Below are positions 47,270-58,800 of a stretch of DNA of 64,000 bases, piece after piece. Positions within the stretch are counted from its first letter, which is position 1. Each line of letters opens with the position of its first letter. The notes below the pieces were generated by a model, which did not search any database, was not told where the DNA came from, and was given only the letters and a program-made list of their open reading frames with translations. This stretch comes from Odiellus spinosus (lineage: Eukaryota; Arthropoda; Arachnida; Opiliones; Phalangiidae), in the NCBI GenBank assembly GCA_963920705.1, contig OY987232.1, positions 18,141,942-18,205,941 of the forward strand, read 5' to 3'. A program made the position numbers and the translations under genes.

Positions 47270-50200
47270 TTACTCTTCAATAGGTTTTTCCGTAATTTCT
47301 CTAGTTCCGGAAACATCAAGTTGTTCCAAATAGGGGCAGAACTTTGAAATGAGCCACAGATCATCATCCCTTAGAGACCTGGTTTAAAATTTTAAACAGA
47401 TACAACCCAAGAACGAACTTTAGAACCTTGAATGAGCTAGACTACGTCAGTCCGTGTCCTCACGTACTTTATCATGGCAACACGAAGGCAAAGTAGTTAA
47501 AAGGGGGCTTACCTACTTCCCTCAGTCTTAAAACTTAATATTTTACAAGTGAGGATTGAACTCAACACTAGAAGGTCGAGATAACAAAGCGAGGTAGTTT
47601 TTGGGTCTAAATAAGCCTTGGCCAAAATAGAAATAGCCTTAATAGTACGAAAAATCTAAAAAACATACCGTATCGAAGTAAGCATAAGTTTTCTCAATTT
47701 GACGCCGCACTTAGAAATAAGGTTTTGAATACAACCGCTACTTGATTCCAATCTAAAACTAATTTAAAATATAGTAATTTTAGGCTTAATTTATCTAAAT
47801 TTGTACCGCGTAAATAAGAGTCATCATTATATAATTTATTTTAAAGAATGAATATATCATCGTACTAAAACTGGATTAACTCTAATTCCAGAAGATTAAA
47901 GATTAAATTCACGCGCTTGACGCGAGATCAAATTGACAAGGCCCGAATCGAGTTAGCTAACTGTAGTCCTCAAACTCTAAATTTTGTGATACATTCATGC
48001 GTGTATAAATTAATTAATGGTCTAGTTAGTTATATATACATACCACCAACCAATGTCTAAGTTTTCTAAATTGCTACAGGTTTCAGCAATGTGCGATAAA
48101 CCATCTGGTGTCAACTTCATACCCCGCCACAGATCCAACGTGACAAGACCGCTTTATAAGAATAATTAAACTAGGATCTATTCCCTTTAAAGCTAATTGA
48201 AGTAACAATGTATAGTACCTGTTTGGTTCTAGTTCAAAAACAACGTTATCATGGGAAGAAATATTCCAACAATTTCCAATTGATAAGTGTTTCAATTTCT
48301 TGCAATTTCTAGAAATTAACAAGAGAAAGAACTCAAAACGGAATGGTCTTTGACTTAATTTTCATAATCAGTCAAATTTGAAAAGGTTTTCACTGTCAGC
48401 GTTGCCAGATCAAAAGTCTTAAATTATAGTACCTGGTTCCAAAAATTATCGATTTTTCTAGAAAATTATAGTACGCTATATTTCAGGGCTCCCAGACCAC
48501 CTATAATACCTATAATTACCTATAATTCTGAAGTGATCCTATAAAAACCTATAATTTCACTTTTTAACCTATAATACCTATTTTTTGGGGAATTTAGGTG
48601 ATAAAATTCGAAAAGAATGATCTATATAACTATAAAAATTATACTTTTGCTTGAAAAAGTGCAAGGTTTCCTCTCCTAGGTCACTGGTAATTATTACTCT
48701 ATTTTTATAGAGGTTAGGTAGACTGTCGAGAGTGGGCGTGAGTAGCTAGTAGTGCCAAAGAAAGGCAGAGGGACAGGTCTATAGGCTATAGAATCTATAT
48801 TGCATTACATATCAGCGAAACCTACCTATAAAACCCCTATTTTTCGAAACTAAAAACCTATAAAAAGTCCTATAAATTGATATTTTTGGACCTATAAATT
48901 ACCTATATTTTTGGCTTTTAAAACCTATAATACCTATAATTTTTTCTGGGCTATGCGCTGGGAGCCCTGTATATTTTTGGCGCGAATTTTGAATTCAAAT
49001 GCAAATATATATGACGTCGCCCACGAAAATGTTATTTTGTTATGAAAAAACTGTTGAACAGCCTACACTTCACTGGCAGTGGCACGCAGGGAACTTAGCG
49101 GCAGTTAAAACACATCTTATATCCCTATTGCCAAGGCTAACTCGCAGCTCTCGGGCTAGCCTATCACACGCTTTGCCTCTGCAGAAATACAAAAGCAGTA
49201 GGTTGTGGATCCCTAAGAGAGGAGTAATGCTAAGAGGGGGCCATGAGACGAAGCACAAAGTTGACTAAAATCAAAGTTTTCGATATGAAATCGACTATTT
49301 AAAAATTATCGCACTATTATCGACAAACGCACAAATTATCGCAAAAAGCGTACTATATAGTACGCCGTTGAAATTATAGTACGCCCAGAATTTTTTCTTT
49401 AAATTATCGAAATGTACTATAATTATAGTACGTCTGGCAACGCTGTTCACTGTGTAAGCGACATTTTAATGCATTTTTTTACCTTTAATGCAGAAACTAA
49501 ACTATATTTAGGGTTAAACATAAAAATATCGGTATATACCTTAGAATTTTCATCAACGGACGGTCTCTAATTAAAGTATCTGATAAGCAAAGTACTTCCA
49601 GATTGACTAGCAGAGAAATTTTCTCGAACGCGTGATCAGTTTCCACTTTTGTGCAACCTGATATATTGAGTTCTATGAAAATAAAATTCCCTTACTAATT
49701 AAACAACAGAAGACTTGATTTTTATCTTAAAGGGCATGCTGGGACAAAATGCTGGATTACCCAGTACGACACGCTACGGGTGCTGTTTACTTTTATGGAT
49801 CAAAGTCATTGACTTTTGATAATATGTATTAAAATACTGAAGTGGGATTACCTTTTAAATTGACAAGTTCTTGAGCAATGTACCTTAAAGAGCTATCAGA
49901 TATGAAAGTACATCTGGCTAGCCTTAAACACGATAAGACGGGTAGCGTGCCGGGTTTAGCCAATATTCCACGCTCTATGAAGGAACAAAAACCTTGCTGA
50001 GAGACGTTTCTGCACCAAGATAAGTTCAACCATCGCAAATGAGAGGCAAAATCCAAACGCTCACTCAAAAAATGTAACGTACAGACATTTATCTATAACA
50101 TATTTACGCAAAATGTAAATATTTTGAATTTTTGAATGAGTCTCTCGTCAGTTGCGTTCAGCAACTCGGTTTTTTTTTAAATATGCGGGGATTAAATGAA

Positions 50201-53200
50201 GGAATTCTACAAGTTATCTAATATCCCTGTGAAGCAAATTCTTCGCTTATATCTTTGAAATTGGACTTTTCAAGTCTTAAGTATAATCAAGAAGGATCAG
50301 ATAAGGAGAGGAAAAGTGGGGCTGCGTTGAGTTAGAGAGAGAAGAGCCAACCTCCCACTCGGGTGAAAAGGGGGGATAGGAAATTCTCGAGGTAAACTGT
50401 TGTCACGTGGTCGCTAGCGTCGTCGGCTACTACGCGTCTCATAAAGGATCCGTTTTACAGACGTGACAACAATTTACCACGAAGCATCTCTACCCCCGTC
50501 TGTCCCCCGTTCTCCCAGAGTGGGAGTTTAGGTCGACGCAGTAGGAACCGCGCCGTTCCCACTTTTCCTCTCCTTATCTGATCCTTCTTGGTATAATGGA
50601 CTACTAAATGTAATTGATTAATAAGACAATTCTCTACGCATTGCTGAACACAGCCTCAAACTTGACAACGACTAACCTTAGTACAATAAGGTTGAAGGTT
50701 TAATATCTTGTATAACGTTGCATCGTAACAAAGACTTTTAAAGGACCTAACAAAGATTGATATCAAAATTTGAATAAATCGATCTTTGGTTTTAAATGGA
50801 GGCCAGCTTTCGTTTAATTGGTTTCACGCGTGCCAAACCCTCACTAATGTCCAGCTAACAGAGCCAGCACTCGCGAATAAGAAAATCAAGAATTTCCTCT
50901 TAAAGAGGAACATGCACGGGGTTTTGATTATAACGTAGACAAGGTTTGGACTCTTCACCACAAAATTTATTAATAATTTCTCTAACCTGCATACCCTGGC
51001 AGCTCTACAAAGAGACGCTAAATCCAGGTAAGATAGAATTTTGTGGCATATTTCATACTAAGAAGAAATGTTTTAAAATATATTACTCTATTTGAGATAG
51101 GGAGTGATCAAAATTATTTTCAACACTTACCGGTAGTTGAAGAAAATAATTTTCTTTCGTACTTATTGAATCTTCATTTTCATAATCAGTATTTTGATTG
51201 TTGGAGGCAACTGGTTGGAGGTAGGAACTAGCTTGAGTGTTACGAAAAATGGAACCAACCAAAGCTACGGCGTCCAATTGATAGTAATACTCCAAGTCTG
51301 CTTGATTGAACTCCAATAGGAGACGGCTACGTATTATGAAATTATTGACATATTGAGGTTAATGTATCAGAACAATCTAGATTTAAAATATATTTCATAT
51401 AACTACACCTAGTGGGCCAAAATACTGCTCTACTTAATTTTTTCTCCTCTCAATAAAAAAATCATAACTCGACAGTTCATTCACACATTACTGCCAATGA
51501 CAATTAAGAGTTTGGTTTCCTAGATGTGGATTTAAATATTAAGCTATCATCACACACAGTAAGTGAAAAATAAATGTTTCTTAAAGTAAACACGCAACGT
51601 GACTCGATTCAGACCTCGCCAAATTGATAGTAGTCATTTTTCCCATTGAAGATAATGCTACTTAAATTTTGTACACATATGATTAAAATTTTAAATAACT
51701 CGGCTTGAAGTGGACCTATCCTAATGAAAATTTAGCTAGTCATAGTTTACATAATGGGTAATGACGTCATATAATGCAAATTATCTAAAGTACAATACAC
51801 CATGAGTTACGACTTTTTAAAAATCGACATTTTTCCCATTGAAGATAATGTTATTTCAATTTGTGCATGTTTGAATAAAATTTCAACTAACTCGACTTTG
51901 GGTGGACATATCCTAATGAAAATTTAGCTGGTCATAGTTTACATAATGGGTAATGACGTCATATAATGCAAATTATCTAAAGTACAATACACCATGAGTT
52001 ACGACTTTTCAAAAAAAGTCATTTTTCCCATTGAAGATAATGTTATTTCAATTTTGTTCGTGTTTGTATAAAATTTAAACTAACTCGACTTTGGGTGGAC
52101 AAATCCTTATGAAAATTTAACTGGTCATAGTTTATATAATGGGTAATGACGTCATATAATGCAAATTATCTAAATTAGAATACACCATGAGTTATGACTT
52201 TTTAAAAATCGACATTTTTCCCATTGAAGATAATGTTATTTCAATTTTGTTCATGTTTGTATAAAATTTAAACTAACTCGACTTTGGGTGGACATATCCT
52301 AATGAAAATTTAGCTGGTCATAGTTTACATAATGGGTAATGACGTCATATAATGCAAATTATCTAAAGTACAATACACCATGAGTTATGACTTTTTAAAA
52401 ATCGACATTTTTCCCATTGAAGATAATGTTATTTCAATTTGGGTCATGTTTGTATAAAATTTAAACTAACTCGACTTTGGGTGGACATATCCTAATGAAA
52501 ATTTAACTGGTCATAGTTTACAGTATGGGTAATGACGTCATATAATGCAAATTATCTAAAGTACAATACACCATGAGTTACGACTTTTTAAAAATCGTCA
52601 TTTTTCCCATTGAAGATAATGTTATTTCAATTTGGGTCATGTTTGTATAAAATTTAAACTAACTCGACTTTGGGTGGACATATCCTAATGAAAATTTAAC
52701 TGGTCATAGTTTACAGTATGGGTAATGACGTCATATAATGCAAATTATCTAAAGTACAATACACCATGAGTTACGACTTTTTAAAAATCGACCTTTTTCC
52801 CATTGAAGATAATGTTATTTCAATTTGTTCATGATTGTATAAAATTTAAACTAACTCGACTTTGGTTGGACATATCCTAATGAAAATTTAGCTGGTCATA
52901 GTTTACATAATGGGTAATGACGTCATATAATGCAAATTATCTAAAGTACAATACACCATGAGTTACGACTTTTCAAAAAAAGTTATTTTTCCCATTGAAG
53001 ATAATGTTATTTCAATTTTGTATACATTTGAGTAAAATTTAAAATAACTAGGCTTAGGGTAGGCATATCCTGATTAAAATTTAACTGGTCATAGCTTGCA
53101 TAATGAGTAATGACGTCATATCAGTTAAATTATCATGAAACAAATACACCATAAGTTATGAATTTTCAAAAAAAGTCATTTTTCCCATTGAAGATAATGT

Positions 53201-54885
53201 TATTTCAATTTTGTTCGTGTTTGTATAAAATTTAAACTAACTCGACTTTGGGTGGACAAATCCTTATGAAAATTTAACTGGTCATAGCTTTTATAATGAC
53301 TAATGACGTCATATAATGCAAATTATCTAAAGTACAATAGACCATTAGTTACGACTTTTAAAAAATAGTCATTTTTCCCATTGAAGATAATGCTATTTGA
53401 ATTTGTACATGCTTGTATAAAATTTAAACTAACTCGACTTTGGGTGGACATATCCTAATGAAAATTTAGCTGGTCATAGTTTACATAATGGGTAATGACG
53501 TCATATAATGCAAATTATCTAAAGTACAATACACCATGAGTTACGACTTTTTAAAAATCGTCATTTGTTCCATTGAAGATAATGTTATTTCAATTTTGTT
53601 CATGTTTGTATAAAATTTAAACTAACTCGACTTTGGGTGGACATATCCTAATGAAAATTTAACTGGCCATAGTTTACATAATGGGTAATGACGTCATATA
53701 ATGCAAATTATCTAAAGTACAATACACCATGAGTTACGACTTTTCAAAAAAGTCATTTTTCCCATTGAAGATAATGTTACTTCAATTTTGTATACATTTG
53801 AGTCAAATTTAAAATAACTAATCTTAGGGTAGACATATCCTGATTAAAATTTAACTGGTCATAGCTTGCATAATGAGTAATGACGTCATATCAATTAAAT
53901 TATCACGAAACAAATACACCACGAGTTATGGCGTGAGATCATGCACTTTGACAAGGCTTGAATCGAGTTTATATTTTAATCCTAGTAATTTAGATTAATT
54001 AATTTAAACTTATCAATATAATTACTTTGTTTTAAAATCATGGCGTATCAAAGGAGGTGAGAAGATTCTCGATTCATTCAATACGATTGGATTTTCCTTC
54101 TCTGTTCTTCGCCATAAAAGGAACCATCTAAGTTTAAAATTAAATCATTTTTGAAGCAATTACTTATTCACTTTGTCTTTGGATCAATATATCTGAACTC
54201 TTTCTAGGACCCTGAACCAGTAAGTTTCACCCCGTAGCGTACTTTTGAAATTAACGCTACTAACATGGTTTTTAGTAAGCCAATTGGCCAGAAAAAAACT
54301 ATCAGACAATTAAATTCACTTACTGTAAGCTGTTTTCTTCAAATCCATAGATAGTGTTTAAAGCTCCAGGGTTATAAGTTTCGTAAACATTAACCTCGTA
54401 TGGGTACACTTTAATCTCGTATTTCACATCTAGTAAGATTAAAAATTCAATCGTTATTAGGTTGCATTCTCCCTTTAAGGAAAGTTTTTCAAATTTAACC
54501 TACCAACAAAATCTTGGTTCTGAACGTAGCATCCGGATACTTTTGGACAATTTTTCAAACTTTGCAATGGCAACTTGTTGAACGGGTCTTTATTTGGCCA
54601 ATGACCGTAATGTCTCTGTAAAAAAATTAATAAAGAAGTTTAATTAATTGGAAATTAATCCCCCAACAAATAAAATGGACAGGTAATTGATTTGATACTT
54701 ACAAAAGAAAATGTTTGCATAGCATCACCATAAACAGGATAAACTGTAGGTCTACCGATCAAGTTCAACGAAGAGTAGGATATCCCCACATTTTCAGCAC
54801 CACTTCCGTATTGAGAACTAACACCCAATACTTCTGAGGCAAACTGAATAATGGAGAGACTTCCGAATGCGGGAGATGCAATCAT
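47270..54885 (-). CDS. FBXL4: F-box/LRR protein 4 orthologue (mitophagy regulator)
   Basis: FBXL4 is an SCF ubiquitin-ligase substrate receptor at mitochondria that limits BNIP3/NIX-driven mitophagy. Thirteen exons join in frame to 536 residues: 54703-54885, 54504-54615, 54324-54429, 54026-54127, 51131-51326, 50987-51057, 50677-50746, 49852-50092, 49540-49672, 48219-48308, 48044-48151, 47669-47758, 47270-47378. The N-terminal half is the FBXL4-specific discoidin-like domain (FASEVLGVSSQYGSG, YGHWPN, VNVYETYNPGA, WFLLW, LLEFNQADLEYYYQLDAVAL). The F-box is LQLPYEICHKILSYLDLASL (from residue 231), followed by NLQPY and LRRs (WLNLSWC, LVTLDLWRG, LDIGWC, EQLDVSG). Exons 11 and 12 join only through a GTATGT donor that makes GWC, as in vertebrates. 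Two differences from the 621-residue human protein: no N-terminal hydrophobic leader, and a C-terminus about 50 residues shorter. Confidence 0.93.
48397..49445. mobile_element. hAT-like non-autonomous element, 1049 bp
   Basis: Ends CAGCGTTGCCAGA and TCTGGCAACGCTG are perfect inverted repeats. A perfect 8 bp duplication TTCACTGT lies at 48389-48396 and 49446-49453. Subterminal AAATTATAGTAC/GTACTATAATT blocks are repeated at both ends. No transposase. A different element is nested inside. It lies in the FBXL4 intron between exons 9 and 10. Confidence 0.93.
48484..48969. mobile_element. Nested element with CAGGGCTCCCAG ends
   Basis: 486 bp. Perfect 12 bp ends CAGGGCTCCCAG and CTGGGAGCCCTG, TATATTT on both sides as a 7 bp duplication, and multiple CCTATAATACCTATAATT blocks near both ends. 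It sits within the hAT-like element at 48397-49445, so it arrived later. Confidence 0.88.
49750..49835. mobile_element. FB4 end fragment in FBXL4 intron
   Basis: About 65 bp with ACGGGTGCTGTTTACTTTTA and AAGTCATTGACTTTTG match the right end of FB4 (25.8 kb). It lies between FBXL4 exons 8 and 9. Confidence 0.65.
50288..50590. mobile_element. Foldback element FB6
   Basis: 303 bp. Inverted ends CAAGAAGGATCAGATAAGGA and TCCTTATCTGATCCTTCTTG continue into GAGGAAAAGTGGG. A perfect 7 bp duplication GTATAAT lies at 50281-50287 and 50591-50597. GC-rich interior without a reading frame. In the FBXL4 intron between exons 7 and 8. A remnant of the same family lies at about 18878-18902. Confidence 0.93.
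51640..53945. repeat. 193 bp tandem array with CRE and octamer motifs
   Basis: Twelve units of 192-193 bp fill most of FBXL4 intron 4. Each starts near TTTTTCCCATTGAAGATAAT and contains the block GGGTAATGACGTCATATAAT. Every unit keeps a perfect TGACGTCA (near 51762, 51953, 52147, 52340, 52532, 52726, 52919, 53111, 53305, 53497, 53690 and 53881). Ten of the twelve also have a perfect ATGCAAAT six bases further on. Two diverged units (about 53010-53200 and 53780-53945), four periods apart, carry a TTAAAT variant there, which shows multi-unit copying. Confidence 0.94.
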
Positions 54886-55838
54886 TTAATATTATTAGCA
54901 AAGACGTATCTTTGCCATAAAACATTCATTTGAATCATATTAATTCATGTTGAGAAACAATTTTTCTTAGTTTATTTAACTGCAATGGGAAATGATTGAT
55001 ACTACCGATTCCTTTTTCTCCTCCTTATTAGTAACGTTTCATAATGTAAGGGTTGACAGGCTGACAGCAGACATTTGTCTAGCAGACGATGCAAGAGACG
55101 AATTCCCACTTCCAGCAGGGCTGGAAATAAAATCTGAAATTTTCAAAACTAATCCATGGCTTAATTATTAATTATTATTATTAATATCTTGGACCAGTTT
55201 TTTGTTTAAAATACTGAGGACCACTGGTCCCATGGACCAGTTTATTAATTCTAATAATATTTTAGAAATATATTGAGGAGGGCTACTAATTGGACCAGTT
55301 TAGTTACTCGCGCACCGATGGCTCGAACTTCCATCAGCCTTGGAAGAATAAGGAATAAATTAAGACAATGCGCTTCGTTTTGAAAATCAAAAAACATTTC
55401 TAAGAACATTTATTGAAAAAAAGATTTAGTTAAGGGTATAAAATTTAACAAATGTTAAAAGTATTTAAATATTTTTAAAATGTATCAAAAATTAAACCAC
55501 ACATCAAATATACTTTGTGTAGCGTAATTACATTGTTTTTTTTTTCCAATAAGTAGGCATCATTTGAAGAACTAGTAAGCGCTAAGTTCCAGTTTGTATA
55601 TATTGGACGACATTATAAATATAATTTAAATTAACTTTTCCGTCATTATCAAGGACTAAATGATATTTGGAAACTAGTTTCTCCGAATCTCTTATCACTG
55701 AATCAGTTATATTATTGAGAATTTTAGATTTGGACTTTTAACAATATTGTTAATAGACATTTTCTTGGAAAACGTATGTTTTGTTTGAACTACAACTGGT
55801 TAGTCAAGTTTAGAGGAACAACGTGACTTAGTTTTATA
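54886..55838. other. FBXL4 upstream region and SOAT 3' flank
   Basis: No exon found. The FBXL4 start codon is preceded in frame by TAA three bases upstream, so a further coding exon would need splicing into the body of exon 1. The stretch contains a local GGACCAGTTT-type repeat (about 55190-55300) and AT-rich sequence. Confidence 0.5.
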
Positions 55839-58800
55839 TTACTCCGGTTTGATTTCTTCAGGTCTATAACACACCCATGACCTTGGCACAAAGAAGTCAA
55901 GAACAGCAGATTCCTGTAATAATACATTATTTATGGTGATTTCAAGTTTTGGGCCAAAATAGCCATGGGCGAACAAGTCTTGGGCCTAAACAGCCACGGG
56001 GAACTAGTTTTGGGCCTAAATAGCCACGGGGGAACTAGTTTTAGGCCTGATAGACACGCAGGACCAAATTTGACTCTAAATAGCCATGCAAGGCCAAGTA
56101 TGGCCCAAAAATAGCCATGCAAGGCCAAGTATGGGCCAAAAATAACCATGCAAGGCCAAGTATGGGCCAAAAATAGCCATGCAAGGCCAAGTATGGGCCA
56201 AAAATAGCCATGCAAGGCCAAGTATGGGCCAAAAATAGCCATGCAAGGCCAAGTATGGGCCAAAAATAGCCATGCAAGGCCAAGTATGGGCCAAAAATAG
56301 CCATGCAAGGCCAAGTATGGGCCAAAAATAGCCAAGCAGGATAAAGTTTGGGCCTAAATATCTGTGCAGGATAAAGTTTGGCCCTAAATAACCAAGCAGG
56401 GTCATGTTTTGGGCCTAAATAACCAAGCAGGGTCATGTTTTGGGCCTAAATAACCAAGCAGGGTCATGTTTTGGGCCTAAATAACCAAGCAGGGTCATGT
56501 TTTGGGCCTAAATAACCAAGCAGGGTCATGTTTTGGGCCTAAATAACCAAGCAGGGTCATGTTTTGGGCCTAAATAACCAAGCAGGGTCATGTTTTGGGC
56601 CTAAATAACCAAGCAGGGTCATGTTTTGGGCCTAAATAACCAAGCAGGGTCATGTTTTGGGCCTAAATAACCAAGCAGGGCCATGTTTTGGGCCTAAATA
56701 ACCAAGCAGGGTCATGTTTTGGGCCTAAATAACCAAGCAGGGTCATGTTTTGGGCCTAAATAACCAAGCAGGGTCATGTTTTGGGCCTAAATAGCAATGA
56801 AGGATTAAGTTTTGGTCTAAATTTCATGAGCTGTATAAATTAGAAAAGAACTGTAGCTCACTGCTTCTTACAAAGAATAGAATGAATGAAATTGCTTACG
56901 TAATACTGTGGGCAATTTGTTCTGGCGTAAATCTCCGTGCAGTAAATGGTCATGAAAATTCCAGGTCCAATGAACATACTGACCCAGAAGAAAATGTTCC
57001 AGAAACGAGATTTTCTTTTGTCGGTCAAAAATACAAAGAATACTAAAAAATATTGAATCAATCTTTAGATTTCAATGTTAAATATATATTTAATATTAAC
57101 TTACTTCCCATTCCTAGAAAGAGGACAAGCATGACTGGATAAAAGTAACTAAACATCAGCGACACAATATATTCGTGAACTACAGCTGACAAAATGAAAA
57201 CCAAAATCATTGGTAGACGTCGATTTGGCTTGAATATCTGGATAAAATATTGAAATTATTAACACTAGCACGCGTAGTGAGTTGTCTATTGTCTATCCCC
57301 CTTCAAATTTTCAATTCTTACCCTATATATATCTCTGTAAACGTATGTGTAAAGCCAATCATGAACTACGATATTCCAAGTTCGATAATAATTGGCGTAA
57401 GTGGTTGAATTCCACCAATCCTGTTTAGTAAAATTATATATATAGTGACTGCACTCTCTAATATGCGCTAAAACAGACGCGCACAGGCATTTTCGCGCAT
57501 TTCAAGCTCGTGTGCACTCATACGGGGGGCGCGCGTGCTTGAAACGCATGAAATGTGTCTGTCGTCATTCGTATTTAGAAATAATGATATTTCTTACCTT
57601 ATAAAACATCCTGTCTCCAAACCTGAGCATTTCCGCGAAGGCATTCAACCAAGCGTGAAGAATAAGAAAGAAATTTATGAGTAAGACGAGAGTCCCAGGC
57701 ATCATGCAACCAAACATGGAGAGTAAGAATCCTCGGTAAGACATAGGTTCGTGTCCAAATCGTTGGAAGACGGGAACGCAGAACCGTTGAAATATGTAAT
57801 AAGTGTAGAATAAACAGGCTACAACTTGAACAAAGTTACTAGTGACGTAGCGCCATCTGATTGGTCCCGGCATACGCGGATAACTATCTCGATAGACCAA
57901 TGTCGGTGCGAAGAGAAAATATAAGAAACTACTGAAGCTCGGACAAGGACTATCAAATTCCGTCGTAGAACTAGAACTACTACTTTCGTGGTTAACTAGT
58001 GATTCGTTTTTAATACTTTCACTATTCGTAGTATCATTTTTATCTACGGAATGACTCTTATTTTCACCTAAAATGGAAGAAAAAACTCTCACACATTCAA
58101 TTCGATATAAAAATAACTATTAAGAACCCGTCATAGGTCACAAGAAGATTGATTCTTGGCACAAAATCAATTTGACAAGGCCTGAATCGAGTCAGGTTGC
58201 GTGTCTACTTTAAAATTTACTTTAAAGTTAAGCCTTGGCACCAATAAGGCTCACATTCAATGTTCTTGTAAACTTCTACGGGTTCTTTGTAACAGAATAT
58301 CCATAAGTATAACAATGAAACACCTAATCATGGTGTTTTCAGAGTACGGAATAGTTTTTTCCGTATGAATTGAACTTTTTAACTAAAATTAATCGTGATA
58401 GAGACCCCCTGGTGGTTAAATATGGCAAATATCTTTAGGCCAAGGCTTACGAGTTTGTTTAACAGGCTTCTAGTGACAGCTAGAAGATGATATCTAAATG
58501 AATTCTCTTGAAAAAACAAAAGCAAAGCTTGAAATACGTTGCAGGAAAACGGGGCTTTATACTTATGGATATTACGATACATTTTAATAAAATATGTTAC
58601 GCAAATCTAGTTTTTTCTACCTTTAGATTTAGAAGCCCAATAACTTTTAACCCTTGGAACATTTGATCGTACGAAAGCGTACGATTTCATGAGCAGGCGA
58701 ATCTAAATTTGAGAATTATCATATTCTCAAAGTGCCGTAAGATTTGAATTGTAATAATGAAATCATTACCTGCTCGCACAATACAATGGCCGATGAAGCT

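Noticed and set aside
48999-49268. 89-codon frame inside the hAT-like element
   Set aside because: No transposase motif, and both strands are similarly open. Probably chance.
49829-49851. Extension of FBXL4 exon 8 beyond 49852
   Set aside because: A GTAATC donor at 49851/49850 keeps phase with the next exon. Read-through adds only a few residues before a stop.
54145-54245. Alternative FBXL4 exon 4 between 54145 and 54245
   Set aside because: The minus-strand frame here hits stops in the needed phase. The exon at 54026-54127 fits phase, splice sites and the FBXL4 WxxLW and FKT motifs.
55931-56436. Overlapping minus-strand frames of 109-134 codons in the SOAT intron
   Set aside because: All three frames of the same 31 bp array are open (93 nt period), which is a repeat effect, and the array lies within an intron of the SOAT gene.
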